From Cyprinodon diabolis (Eukaryota > Chordata > Actinopteri > Cyprinodontiformes > Cyprinodontidae), in the NCBI GenBank assembly GCA_030533445.1, contig CM060069.1, positions 28,893,337 to 28,957,336 of the forward strand: 64,000 bases of DNA. Reading direction: 5' to 3'. Every line of letters begins with the position of its first letter. The stretch's first letter is position 1. Shown piece by piece: positions 1 to 10,145 of the stretch. The translations under genes and the position numbers were made by a program. The notes under the pieces were generated by a model, which was not told where the DNA came from, searched no databases, and saw only the letters and a program-made list of their open reading frames with translations.

Positions 1-1930
1 TAAAGGAATTTTGCATATTTTGTCAAATGTTTTCTACACACATACTGTTTGTTGCATTAGTCTTTTTCAATGTCCAGGTATATTATGAATTGCTTTTGAC
101 CCATTTGGTCAAATTAGATTGATGACCTACGTACTCCATCCGCCCACATCTGACCTCCATTGTAAAAATCTGGCAGCAGTCTGATTAAAACAGGAGATAA
201 GGTGATTAAATACCTTTCTCCCCTCGTGTTATAAGATCTGATCCTAATCAGACAAACAGGGGCAAACTACAAGCACAGCAGATGAACATAGGTGATCCAT
301 TATTCATTAGACAGTGTCTTAATCAGAGTCAGATCGATACACTTTCTGTTTTATCACTGCAGCAGGCCAAACTGGTTGACAAAAATACCCCTGAGAGAGA
401 TCAGGAAACAGGTGTGATGCTTGAGGGGACACAAAAAGCTAAAATGCTGAGCCCTTTTCCAAAAGAAATGTTCTATCAAGGTTTATGTAATGAAGGTGTT
501 AGTCTTGAAAACATGCAATAATGCGCACATATTTTATGCATATGCCAGTAAAAATGACTGGGTTTGAAGAAATTTTGGCTTTCATTGCCCCCTGCAGGTT
601 AATGTGAGCAATGCACAATTGTAATAGATTATCAAGTTTTAAAATGTGTGATATATACATATTTAAGTGTAAGAGTTTATGTGCACTCATTCGCATCATG
701 CATAACTTTTTATTATCTACTGAGATCTTCGTTAAAGATAGAGGAAGGTTGATATGATCAAGGACCTCCACACGAATCCGCCTGTTTCCTCATTTCTCTC
801 CAAGTCACATCAGCCTGCCAGCGTTGTCTTGCACACATCTCGCTGTATGCCCTACCATCTGGGGATGTGCTTTGGTTCTCTTTCTTTCATTCTTTTCGCC
901 TCTCTGTCTGTCTCTGTGAAGTGTGTGAACTGTGAGTTTTCTGTTGTGTTCTGCTGGGTCTCAGGTGAGAGCAGGCTCTGTATGTGCAGTTGGCAATAAC
1001 CAATGAGCTCTTCCTTTCCTGTCCTTTGTAACACTCTCCTCTCTCTCTCTGGGATTATTTTAATTGCTTTTGGACACCAATCAGTGTTCATTAAACAGGC
1101 ACATACTCAACATAGCAGATGCTCATTCATTGTGTAGCCGTCCATGGCTTTTTTTGTGGAGTTTTTTTTTTTGCAAGGAAACTATTCAGAGGGCTAAAAA
1201 AAGTCACATATCTAACTATTTAACATCTGTTGTTTGTTTTCTCATTAATATTAACATTAAAAAAGTATTTGTCATGCCATATCACAAAGTCAGCATGATA
1301 AACTGAAAAGTGTAGGCCAAGTCAGTGATTAAAAATGTTCAACCACATTTGTAATTGCTACTTATTAGTAAAACAATGCTCATGTGGGGAAGTCAATGGA
1401 AAAAAAAATATTTTTTTATTATATTAGAAGAAATAGTGTTATCTGAATTTGTAGGTTTTCCTTTGTTATGATAATCAATTGTTTTGTTTGTTCTGTACTT
1501 TTTGCTCTTATTACATTTTGTGTTTTTTATCTGTAGTTTTCTAAGTCTTTTTGGTAAATCTAGCTCTTTCTCTGGATATTTTTTTTTACTTTTATGTCTC
1601 AGTGTTATCCTGTCATATATGTACTACTGTAGCAGCCATTCAAAAGCCCTTCCCACTCAAATGCCAGCTGAATGGCAGCCCACTTCCATGCAATTCCCAG
1701 CAAAGTCCTCTCCAACTTCCAGCCAGTGGAGTGACCCCCTGCTCCTCCTGGATTTGTATATATTTTTCTACTCTGATCTAAGTTGTCACTGAGTTACAGG
1801 GTCTGACCGGGAGATGACGCTTCCCTTTAGATCTTAATGTCCACATATCATGACAAAAATAATATTTTAGTACAAAGATTGATTGATTGTCTTCTCTGTT
1901 GTTTTTTTTTTTGAAAATGGTGAAATCTTT
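1..1930. other. Single-copy AT-rich DNA, no supported gene
   Basis: No splice-framed exon, LINE domain or terminal repeat could be recognised. One open frame of about 100 codons (211-521) is described separately. The stretch around 120-260 contains GATA-like and homeodomain-like short motifs and reads less like decayed repeat than its surroundings, but that is impressionistic. Confidence 0.4.
282..521 (+). other. Unassigned ORF, 79 codons (open from about 211)
   Basis: The frame is free of stops from about 211 to the stop at 519-521. Its product from the first ATG is 79 residues, polar and not low-complexity, with a Gln/Lys/Glu-rich middle. I recognise no domain. No convincing splice acceptor precedes it and no donor follows, and it ends in an ordinary stop. 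It could be a chance ORF, an exon of an unrecognised gene or a decayed element fragment. Chance is the default in 64 kb. Confidence 0.15.
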
Positions 1931-1934
1931 CCAT

Positions 1935-2100
1935 CCGTTTCTATTTATTCTATTTAGTTTATTTACATAATGCCAGTTCATCAGACATGTCATCTCAAGG
2001 CACTTTACAGTGGCAATTTAGACAGATTATACAGTCAGTTTGGGAAAATAAAGTTTCCTGTCTAAGGAAAACCATCTGACTGAATTGAGTTATCGGTAGA
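1935..2100 (+). repeat. Interspersed repeat, 5' part (GTCATCTCAAGGCACTTTAC family)
   Basis: This segment carries the block GTCATCTCAAGGCACTTTAC followed by a run similar to AAGGAAAACCATCTGA. The same order of blocks recurs near 9745-10145, 43690-43830 and 53700-53840, and in reverse at 14517-14582. It is a dispersed teleost repeat of SINE-like size. I cannot name the subfamily. Confidence 0.6.
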
Positions 2101-4228
2101 TTTTTGATTGCATTGTGTTGCAATCCCTTATGTCGTTTGATTGACACGCATCAGAGTTTAAATTGCATTTTCAGCCAGTGGGAAAAGGGGTTAAGAAACT
2201 TGTCGATTTGAGAGTCTCTTCAAATTGTTTTGTAAAATCATTTTGATCCTTTTGTTGTATCCTAGACCATCTTCAGCCACAATGGAAAGAGGCACATAAA
2301 TTATTTGAATTAAAATGTAAAAGTTTTTATTGAAATTACTTTTTTTTCAGACGGCAAATGTGCAGTAGCAGTTAAAAGTTGAAAAACATCTAAACTCGGT
2401 TTATTCGTTCATAATGATATTTTACACAGGTGTCTTTTCTGGGTCAGCTCCAAAATGTAGAGTGACAGACTCATCAACTGATAATAAGATCCTTGTCTGA
2501 TTAGCATGTTCATGTCCGGGTATAATATTTTATATTAAACTATATGTAGCACAAAAAGGCCACAGTAGTCATTATTGTCCTGATACCCAAAGGGTTAGAT
2601 TTCATTTTTATGTGCCATATGATCTCTCGCTCTCTATCAATTTGTCCATCAGCAAGGCATAATTATCTTCTAACCCCTCAGGACTCTTGGCCACATGAAC
2701 AGGTATAGTAGGAACATTAATAGTTAGATATCATAATAGATCTTTTTCTATGCATTCTTGTCTCATACTGTATATATATGAAATGTTTAAATGAGAAATG
2801 TTTGGTGGGTCCCTGCTTTCGGTGTATCGTGTAGCCATATGTAATGATACCATTTCAAATATTAAATTGTTTTTAAGTCTGTTTTTGTGTCAAACATGAG
2901 TTTTTCAATCCAGTCTATATCGACGTCTTGTATCCTCGAAATTTAAGGTGTGTCCAAGACCAACAAACCTGAATTACCTTCTCTGGATGCAGTTAGTCCC
3001 TCCCTCTCAGTTGTGTGAATTGTTATTCATACCTGCTGTTCTGAGCTCCACTTATTTCACCTTTGTGAGGTAAACAATAAGAACATTGTAGTGGGTGAGA
3101 AAGAAGCTCTGTACTTGCTTTGCCAGCACCATTTGAACAGCTCTTATTGTGGCAACTGCTGAGACATTTCTGCTTTTTAGTGCCCATACTTATTTACACT
3201 ATTTAAATGATTACTGGTTTCTAGAATGCTGCTAATGACCATTAACTGTGTGAATATATGATTCAGGTGTGTTAAAGTGACAAAACATGTGGTTGGATGA
3301 TGCCAGATCTTGAGAACTGGAACTGAAGACCCTCGGTGTACAATATGCATTAACAGTTACCCTGGCTCTGGCAGTAGTATTAAGAAATACTGCAAAAATA
3401 GTCCAAACATGTGAAACTGTTTGTATGAGAGTAAATTCTAACAGTGCATTTACACCAAAAACAATTCAAGCAATATCACTGTAGATGGGTGCTTGCCTGT
3501 AATAGCACCAGCAATTTTCAGGGTAAGCAACTAGCTCCACACCTCTTATTTCACTATGCCATTAGATAGAAAGAGCTGCTTGCTGATTGCAAGTCAGGTG
3601 TTGCACCTGTATTTAAGCACCAAGCAGGTGCTTAATACTTTGTAGAACACCAAACAATGTCCCTCTGCAGCTCCACCAATGTCACTTTCTGCTGCGCATA
3701 CACTTTACCAGGAAACTAATGTCCTGACAACTGAGGTAAAGTGATGCAGTATTTTGGAGTTCAGAAAGGACTATGTTGAGATTGGAGAAAGACCCTAATG
3801 TAGAGTGTATCACAGCCTGGGAAGAGTTGGCGAGCCATGTCGAGCCCCACTCTTCAGCCAAAGTAGCTTACAACAGGAGATTGGAGGATGAAGTTTTACA
3901 TTTATTAGTTCCTCTAAAATCTAAACCCTAACCTTTTGTGCTGTCAGGTTGACAGGTTTTGTTTTATGTTTACGTGATGTCTTTTCAGGCTGATGCAAAT
4001 GTAATTCTCTGAAAGCATATGCAATCAATGCCAAGTTTCACGCACCAAGCCCCTGTACTTGGTTGAGATTAAAGATGTGGCACATTCTGCAGGCCATCCA
4101 CAAAAAGAAACATAAATGATTTGATTCTGCACTTAAGGTGGGACATATGATAAATACTGTCTGTGTATATTTCTTAACTGGATTGCTGATAAGCCATTAA
4201 ATGGAAAATCATATTGAGCCACTATATG
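2101..4228. other. Single-copy AT-rich DNA
   Basis: No gene or recognised mobile element was found. A short frame at 3773-3931 is listed separately, and a short inverted repeat (AAGCACC/GGTGCTT) lies at about 3615-3633. No pol III boxes or LINE motifs were seen. Confidence 0.4.
3773..3931 (+). other. Unassigned short ORF, 52 codons
   Basis: An ATG at 3773 opens a 52-codon frame ending in TAA at 3929-3931. The frame is already open from about 3741. The product is acidic and helical in composition (motifs such as ITAWEELASHVEP) and not low-complexity, so it reads more like a protein fragment than translated AT-rich spacer. No family was recognised and no splice signals frame it. It may be a fragment of a transposon-borne or host gene, or chance. 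Confidence 0.2.
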
Positions 4229-4318
4229 CAGTGTTGTGCCTGAACGCGTTCATTGAACGAAAGTTCATGAACTCGTTCATATTTTGGGCGAACGTGAACT
4301 GACCGTACTGTATTACAC

Positions 4319-4720
4319 CTGGCTCACACCGACTCCGGTCTTACCGTTGCGGTGCGGTGGGTGCGGCGCCGCAGTGATTCCAAGTCATTAAAAAGACGTA
4401 AACCTCTCTCACCGGCTGCTGAGCTGTCCGGCTGCGGTTACCGAGACACTCCGGCGCTGCAGAAAATTCAGCAAGAAAGCTATCCTTGCGGCGTGCCGGA
4501 GCCCTCCGCAACAAGCTCTCGCAAATATCCTTATTTGGGCCGTGTTATCGCGTGAAGTTATGTGAACTCAAGTGAACTTCTGTTAAATCTCCGGACCTGT
4601 TGCCGGAGCCGCAGAGCCACACCGCACCGTAGTCAAAAGGGCGGTGTGAGAGGGGGTGTGCGGGAGTTGCGGTCTCCGTCGGCTCGGTAACCGCACCGGA
4701 GCCAGTGTGAGCAAGGGGTT
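4319..4720. repeat. GC-rich inverted-repeat segment nested in the hAT element
   Basis: The left side begins CCTGGCTCACACCGACTCCG, and the right side read on the opposite strand begins CCTTGCTCACACTGGCTCCG. This gives imperfect terminal repeats around an unusually GC-rich, CpG-rich core in an AT-rich region. It may be a separate MITE inserted in the hAT element or part of that element's own core. No clear target duplication was found. Confidence 0.4.
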
Positions 4721-4975
4721 ACTGCCTGATGAACGTTATTGTGAACTCGTTCATTCTGGTGTCTGTGAACGGCACGCGCTCTTAGTTCAACTTCATTCAA
4801 TAGGTTGCCAGATTTCTATACAGCCCTCCAGGCGAAACCCCGGCTAAATCACACCGTAAACAGGCCTTAATATGTAGCGGGAAAAACACCCAATCTGGCA
4901 ACATCAGCTACCAGTGTCGTAGCCTACAGCCGCGTGCGTCATCAAAACAAAATGCAGCGTTGAAGCCACAGCAGC

Positions 4976-5260
4976 ATGGAGGCGACCGTGGATGCGACAA
5001 AGCAGCAGTATGATCACTTAAAACAGTTATATGATCAGGTGGTCGGTGAGGATGATGGCAACAATCTTACATTTCTCTGCAAACTTTGCCCGCCAGCTTT
5101 CAGTAAAAAATCCGCACTTAAACCTGCCTGGTATAATTTTCCAGGATTCCAGTATTCCTTTTTAGTATGTACTGAAATGAAATTTCAAATGGAAAAAATA
5201 ATTAAAATAAAAAAAAAAAACATTTCCACCTTAAAGACTACTTTCCTGTTTTTCTTTTAA
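4976..5260 (+). pseudogene. hAT transposase N-terminal remnant (BED-finger-like)
   Basis: The frame starts MEATVDATKQQYDHLKQLYD and contains LTFLCKLCPP followed by SKKSALK. This resembles the start of a BED zinc finger, with the first Cys-x-x-Cys pair and a basic stretch. The histidine half of the finger is missing: after about residue 50 the frame runs into AT-rich, Phe/Lys-rich translation with no similarity. It lies inside the hAT ends at 4229-5713, which supports the origin. The catalytic RNase H-like core and dimerisation domain are absent, so the product cannot transpose anything. It could instead be a ZBED-like host fragment carried by the element. Confidence 0.55.
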
Positions 5261-5713
5261 TAATTCCTCATAAAAAAGACCATTCAAGCAGTACATTTTT
5301 CCTGATGTTTTTGAGAATATACTGTAGGAATGAAAGCTGCAGCTGCTACTACTGTGAAGTGAATGGACAGCAACAAAGCATTAAAGTAACAATGGGGAAA
5401 TGCTGTCCCCTCAATGCTAATATAAATCCTGGTTGGATAAGGATTCAAAACTGGATATGAAGATGAAATCTGACGCACAGTTTCAGGTTTACAACTGTTA
5501 AAATAATTGCTGTCTGTGGTTCTACAGTAGGCTATGGTGTAATTGAGCAATATATGAAAAAAAAAAAAAGAACTATGAACTAGTTCATTTTTTGGAACTG
5601 TGAACTTAGTTCAAAATTTTGAATTATGAACTATGAACTAAACTAGTACATTTTAAAATGTGTGAACTGAACTTTGAACTAGTTCACGTAGAAAGAGAAC
5701 TTTCCCAACACTG

Positions 5714-6299
5714 ACTATACTGTATGTTTAATTGTTTTTTATACAGATTTGCTGCTACAGCTTGCATGTTTCATGGTGAACAGTGCCTTATCTGAACATT
5801 TAAGTGAAAAAGGGGTTTTCTTTCTTTTAGTTTTCAGTGTATCTATTAATGAACACCACAAAAGACCATGAAAGATTAGATTACCCCTTTGAATTTTAGC
5901 CGTTTGAACCCAATTACATACTCAAATGATGAAGCACCTTAAAAGATAGAGACCGCTTAATTAAACACAGCTTGTTGCTATTCCCATGGTCATGGAGAAC
6001 CAATCATGATAAAAAAATAAAGATCTCAACACTGAAATTAGGTTCTTCTATAGGTTGGCTGGACAGTGGGCATAAAACCTACAGTATATATAGTATAAGG
6101 ACCTGGGTTTTGTTACAAGATATAAATCAATTTAGAGTTAGCTGATATTTCCTGGAGAGTTATCAGGAACATCTCATAACGATAAGAACTAATAGCAGAC
6201 CCAAAAATATCTGATAGGACTGTGTTTCCATTAGATTTTTTCAATACATTTCAATTCAGAACGTACAGGGGAAAATTATTAGGGAGAACACTTCAACAC
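5714..6299. other. AT-rich spacer
   Basis: I see no gene, terminal repeat or LINE domain in this interval. Confidence 0.4.
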
Positions 6300-7290
6300 T
6301 AAGACAACTTTATTGTCATTTTGTTTACATGGAGTCTATACAGAACCTTCAGACAGTGAATGAGCAGCAGCTTAAAAGTGAAATAAAAAATTCCATTTCA
6401 TAAAGTGCAGCATTGAACAAATGTAAAGTGTTGGAGAAAACATGGTGCAAAAAGCATTGATGTGGAAGTTTAGAGCAGTACAAAAACAAACAAATATATA
6501 TGGTGAAAAATGCAGTAGAAAAACATTTTGAGTAGAGTTCCATTTGGTATTTGATAGCAGTGGGTAGAAAGCTATTACAGAACCTGCTGGACCTGCATTG
6601 AATGCTTCGAAGTCTCTTCCCAGAGGGCAGTAGGGAAAACAGTCCATGGTGGGGGTGTGAGAAGTATCTGATGATATTACGGGCTCAGGACATGCAGCGC
6701 TGAGATTAAATGTCTTTTACGGAGGGGAGAGGAGCCCCAATGAGCCTCTCTGCAGTTCTCACCACTCTTCTCACATTCTACCGGTCTTAGAATTACATCC
6801 TCCGGACCATACAGTGAGACCGCTGGTCTCAATGGTGCTTCTGTAGGTGCTTCTGAAGGTGGTGAGGATAGATAGGGCAGGTGGGCTCTCCTCATCCTCT
6901 GCAGGAAGTACAAGCACTTCTGTGGTCTTTTGATCAGTGAGGTGGTGTTTACATTCCAGGTGAGAGTGTCTGTGATGTGCACCCCCAGGCATTTGATGCT
7001 GCTGGCCAAAATTACAACTGAGCTGCTGATGAGCAGTGGAGCGTGATTTGGCCGTGGTTTGTTTATACACATTCAGGACCAGGTTGTTATCTCTGCACCA
7101 GCCCCCCACCCTCTGTTGTCCTGGTAGTTGTAGTCACTGATGAGGCCCACCACCGCAGTGTTGTCTGCAAACTTCACGATGTGATTGGTGGTGAACCTTG
7201 GGATGCATTCGTGTGTCATCTAAGTGAACAGCGGGGGGCTCAGGATGCAGCCCTGAGGGGAGCGTGTGCTTAGGGGGATGCAACCCTAAA
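6300..7290 (-). mobile_element. L2-like non-LTR retrotransposon, 5'-truncated
   Basis: Minus-strand translation gives, in two alternating frames, the end of an L2-type reverse transcriptase: FADNTAVVGLIS (about 7135-7175), W-C-RDNNLVLNV, LGVHITDTLTWNVNTTSLI and YFLQRMRRAHLP. Next comes a stretch like the RT-distal part of the family and a 3' tail with AATAAAGTTGTC near 6305-6320. The catalytic box normally ending FADD reads FADN. Several frameshifts and the missing 5' two thirds make it a dead copy. Confidence 0.8.
6677..7109 (-). pseudogene. L2-like ORF2 C-terminal fragments (two frames)
   Basis: Two overlapping minus-strand frames, 6677-7072 and 6771-7109, carry complementary pieces of the same LINE ORF2 C-terminal region. 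The 112-residue frame begins GGWCRDNNLVLNV, the conserved stretch after the RT catalytic box. The 131-residue frame carries LGVHITDTLTWNVNTTSL and the palm/thumb segment. The intact family would have these in one frame, so at least one indel separates them. No endonuclease domain is present. The fragment is noncoding in practice. Confidence 0.7.
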
Positions 7291-9140
7291 GGAGACCAGG
7301 ATTGCATCCCAGTACTGCAATTCTGGATGGATATAATTGTTTCTCTGCTTTTCTGTCATATCTTATCTGTTTGATTTGCAAACAGCTGTGCATTTATTAT
7401 ACTGATTTAAAGAATATATATTTTTGTTGCATGTTAATATATGCAAATTTCAATGTGAAGATGTTTGTCCATGATTGGTGGAGTCTCAACGCTGCAGAAA
7501 GCTACCCAAAGGACATAGTATAAAAAGATGCACTGCTGATTATTACCTGGCATTTATCCTCTGCTCATCCCAACCAGCCACATCTTGTGTGTCCATGTAT
7601 CTGTCTCAGTTAAAAAATCACTTAAGGGAATTTCTAGAGAAGAGGTGCCTTTTAAGTTTAAGTATTGTGATGTACGGGATCTTACATAATTTTATTTGTT
7701 GTTTTTACATTAAGCTAACCCGGGATTTACATACACTAATTTCATAGCGATAATAATTAAAATCAAAACAAAAACATTTTAAAGGAATCTTACTTAATCA
7801 GATCACTTAAATAGATTGTTCTGTGACTTTTTGATATCAGAAGAAGAGGAATCATCTAAATGGTTGGATAAACCTTTATTTTTGGATAAATCACAACACT
7901 ATTTTTTATCTAAAAAGCCATCTAGTGTTATGGATAAGTTTATTCTCACTAAAATCTTGCAAACTAATAAACATGTCCACTTATGTTGAAGTATTAATGC
8001 ATAAAAAGCTTTTAAGAGCTCACAGATATCTATCTGTGCCTCATATCAACAGAAGTACTTCTTATGAACTATGATTCAAAAGTTTCAATGACATAATGGC
8101 AACTAATATTACCTGAAAGGTTCATTGTATCATTCAAACTAACTATTGTTATTTTATTTATAAGAAAATTAATAACTTTTTTTGTAAGTCTCCTTTAGGT
8201 CATATACTACCACTGATTTAGAATAAAACACTCTACTTTTCTTGAATCAGATTTCATGCACAACTTGGGGATCTTAGGTTTGTCATATATCCTATAAAAG
8301 TAATAAACCATTCTATAGCTACTGTAAAATCGTTTAATGAGATAAAAAGTACTCTGATGGAAAATATCTCCCGGGATCATCAAAATAATACTGATCAGTG
8401 TCCATTTGTGCACAATATCTGCTAATGACCTGCTGCTAATTAGAGACATTAATTAGTCCCATCCAGTGAGATTTGTGACACTGAAATGGCCTATTTGGGT
8501 TGTTGAATGTATGTCATAAGAGGTTAGATTCATAGCGATGTATAATAAAGGTGAATTCCTGTCTCTTAAGGGAAAGTACTTGGTACATTTATTGGGCAGC
8601 ACTGTTTTTGCCTAGAAATTGTCCACCAAAGGGATTTCTGGCCCTAACTTTAACTAGTAATGCCTGCAGTGCTTTGGATGTTGCTCCAAATTAGAGAAAA
8701 AAGTAGTAATTTTTCTAGAATTGGACCTTGAAAAAGGACTTTTGACCACCTCTGATTTCTTTTACAACTTAAATAATCTGACAGGAGCAGTTTATTAAGG
8801 CTGTACATTCTAGTTTTAACAAAACATCTATTGTCGTTAGGGAAAACAATACAAAAGTATCCTTAACATAATCTTCGAATGTCTTACATTGGACATAATT
8901 ATGATAAAAATGTGGTGCTTCAAATAGAGATGAAATGTTCATATTTCTACTGTATAAAGAGTGTAAACTTTTTACCATCTCTTATCATGGCACCCTTCAA
9001 AACTTCAGTCTAAAGAGGCAGAGGTAGATGTGATTGAATGGCTCCTTCTTCTGGTAAAATCAGTAATGTCACTCTGTTATTTTTACTGATACAATTTGTT
9101 TACTATAAAACTAAAATAATTATTTATAGACCTTGGAGAG
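7291..9140. other. Single-copy AT-rich DNA
   Basis: No gene or recognised transposon was seen. The interval 8380-8470 is rich in TAAT/ATTA cores and reads as less decayed (see findings). The other ORFs are short and Leu/Ile/Phe/Lys-rich, as expected of AT-rich noncoding DNA. Confidence 0.4.
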
Positions 9141-9159
9141 AAACATATTTTACGGATTA

Positions 9160-9450
9160 AATTGATCACTGCAGCAAAGAGATCCTAGGTTCAAACCCCT
9201 GCCTTGGGTCTTTCTGTATGGAGTTTGCATGTTCCTTCCATGCATTTTGAGATCTCTCTGGGTACTCCAGCTTACCCTTACAGTCTAAAAACGGAATGTA
9301 TGCTCAATTTATTTCTCTAAACTGCACTCTGGTGTAAATGTGTAAAAATGGTTGTGTATCCATTTCACCTACTGTAAAGACTGCTGTGGATGGGAACAGC
9401 CCTCGTGTGACCTTAATGGGTTAGCTTCATAGAATATGGATGGCACACAT
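9160..9450 (+). repeat. Ancient interspersed repeat (TGGAGTTTGCATGTTC-type)
   Basis: The ordered blocks GAGATCCTAGGTTCAAACCC, TGGAGTTTGCATGTTCCTTC, GGGTACTCCAGCTTACC and AAATGGTTGTGTATCC are hallmarks of a very common teleost interspersed repeat that ends in a GACTGGCGACCTGTCC-like stretch and ATGG repeats. Here the GGTTCAAACCC block resembles a pol III B box. The distal GACTGGCGAC block seems to be lost, but one occurs separately at 26545. Confidence 0.6.
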
Positions 9451-9744
9451 TCTTGCCACATTAAAGACATTAGTTTTAGGTTTTGCCAAACTTGAATTGT
9501 ACAAATTATTAAACAACTTCTAACATCAGACAAAGATTAAGTGAATACATAAAAAATGATTTCTAGTTTAATTTTACTAGCCACACCAAGACCTGATTAT
9601 TGCATGAGCTGAATAATAAAGAAATCAGGAGAACCTGTCTAAGAACATAAAGTTAAAATTATTTTAAAATTCCAAAGGTCATGCCCAAATCTAAAGAAAG
9701 TAGGATTACTGAAAGTTTTTGACATCGGTCAGTTACAATTTTTT

Positions 9745-10145
9745 AAGTCATTTATTAAATTAATTGACATTATACTTAATAAAATTGTATTTATAGTGCC
9801 ACTTCACAACACACTTTATTGAGAAAATGTAATCATAATGACAGATTGGTTGAAAAATAGAAACCCAGCTGATTGCATTTAAAGGATTTTTCTGGATGAG
9901 AATGTGGTAACACTGGAGATTCACCTGCATTGCTCTATTGACTCTGCAGCAATCCCTCACAATGAGCATGCATATGGTGAATATGCAGAGGAAAAAATTT
10001 ATTTTAACAGGTAGAAACCTCCAGCAGTACCAGGCTCGGTGGGAGAGTCCCTCTGCTGAGGCTGACTGGGGGTGCAAAAAGGCTGAAGCAGAGATGCAAA
10101 AGGAATCTACAAAATAATCCAAATGATGGAGAAGATTACAGAAAA
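9745..10145 (+). repeat. Longest copy of the dispersed GTCATCTCAAGGCACTTTAC family
   Basis: This copy has the order seen in pieces elsewhere: a TTTATAGTGCCACTTCACAA block, then AACCCAGCTGATTGCATTTA, GCAGCAATCCCTCACAATGA and GTAGAAACCTCCAGCAGTAC. The last two blocks belong to the 3' portion of a repeat I remember as frequent in percomorph fish. The other four copies in the window stop before this part. It is noncoding. Confidence 0.6.

Larger units (their letters stand above)
4229..5713. mobile_element. hAT-type DNA transposon, internally decayed
   Basis: The left end reads CAGTGTTGTGCCTGAACG and the right end, read inward on the other strand, CAGTGTTGGGAAAGTTC. Both subterminal regions are packed with GTTCA/TGAAC motifs. 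The flanking 8-mers ACTATATG (4221-4228) and ACTATACT (5714-5721) match at six of eight positions, as expected for an aged 8-bp hAT target duplication. Inside are a GC-rich region with its own inverted ends (4319-4720) and a BED-finger-like remnant (4976). The element is about 1.5 kb and lacks a catalytic domain, so it is non-autonomous. Confidence 0.8.
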
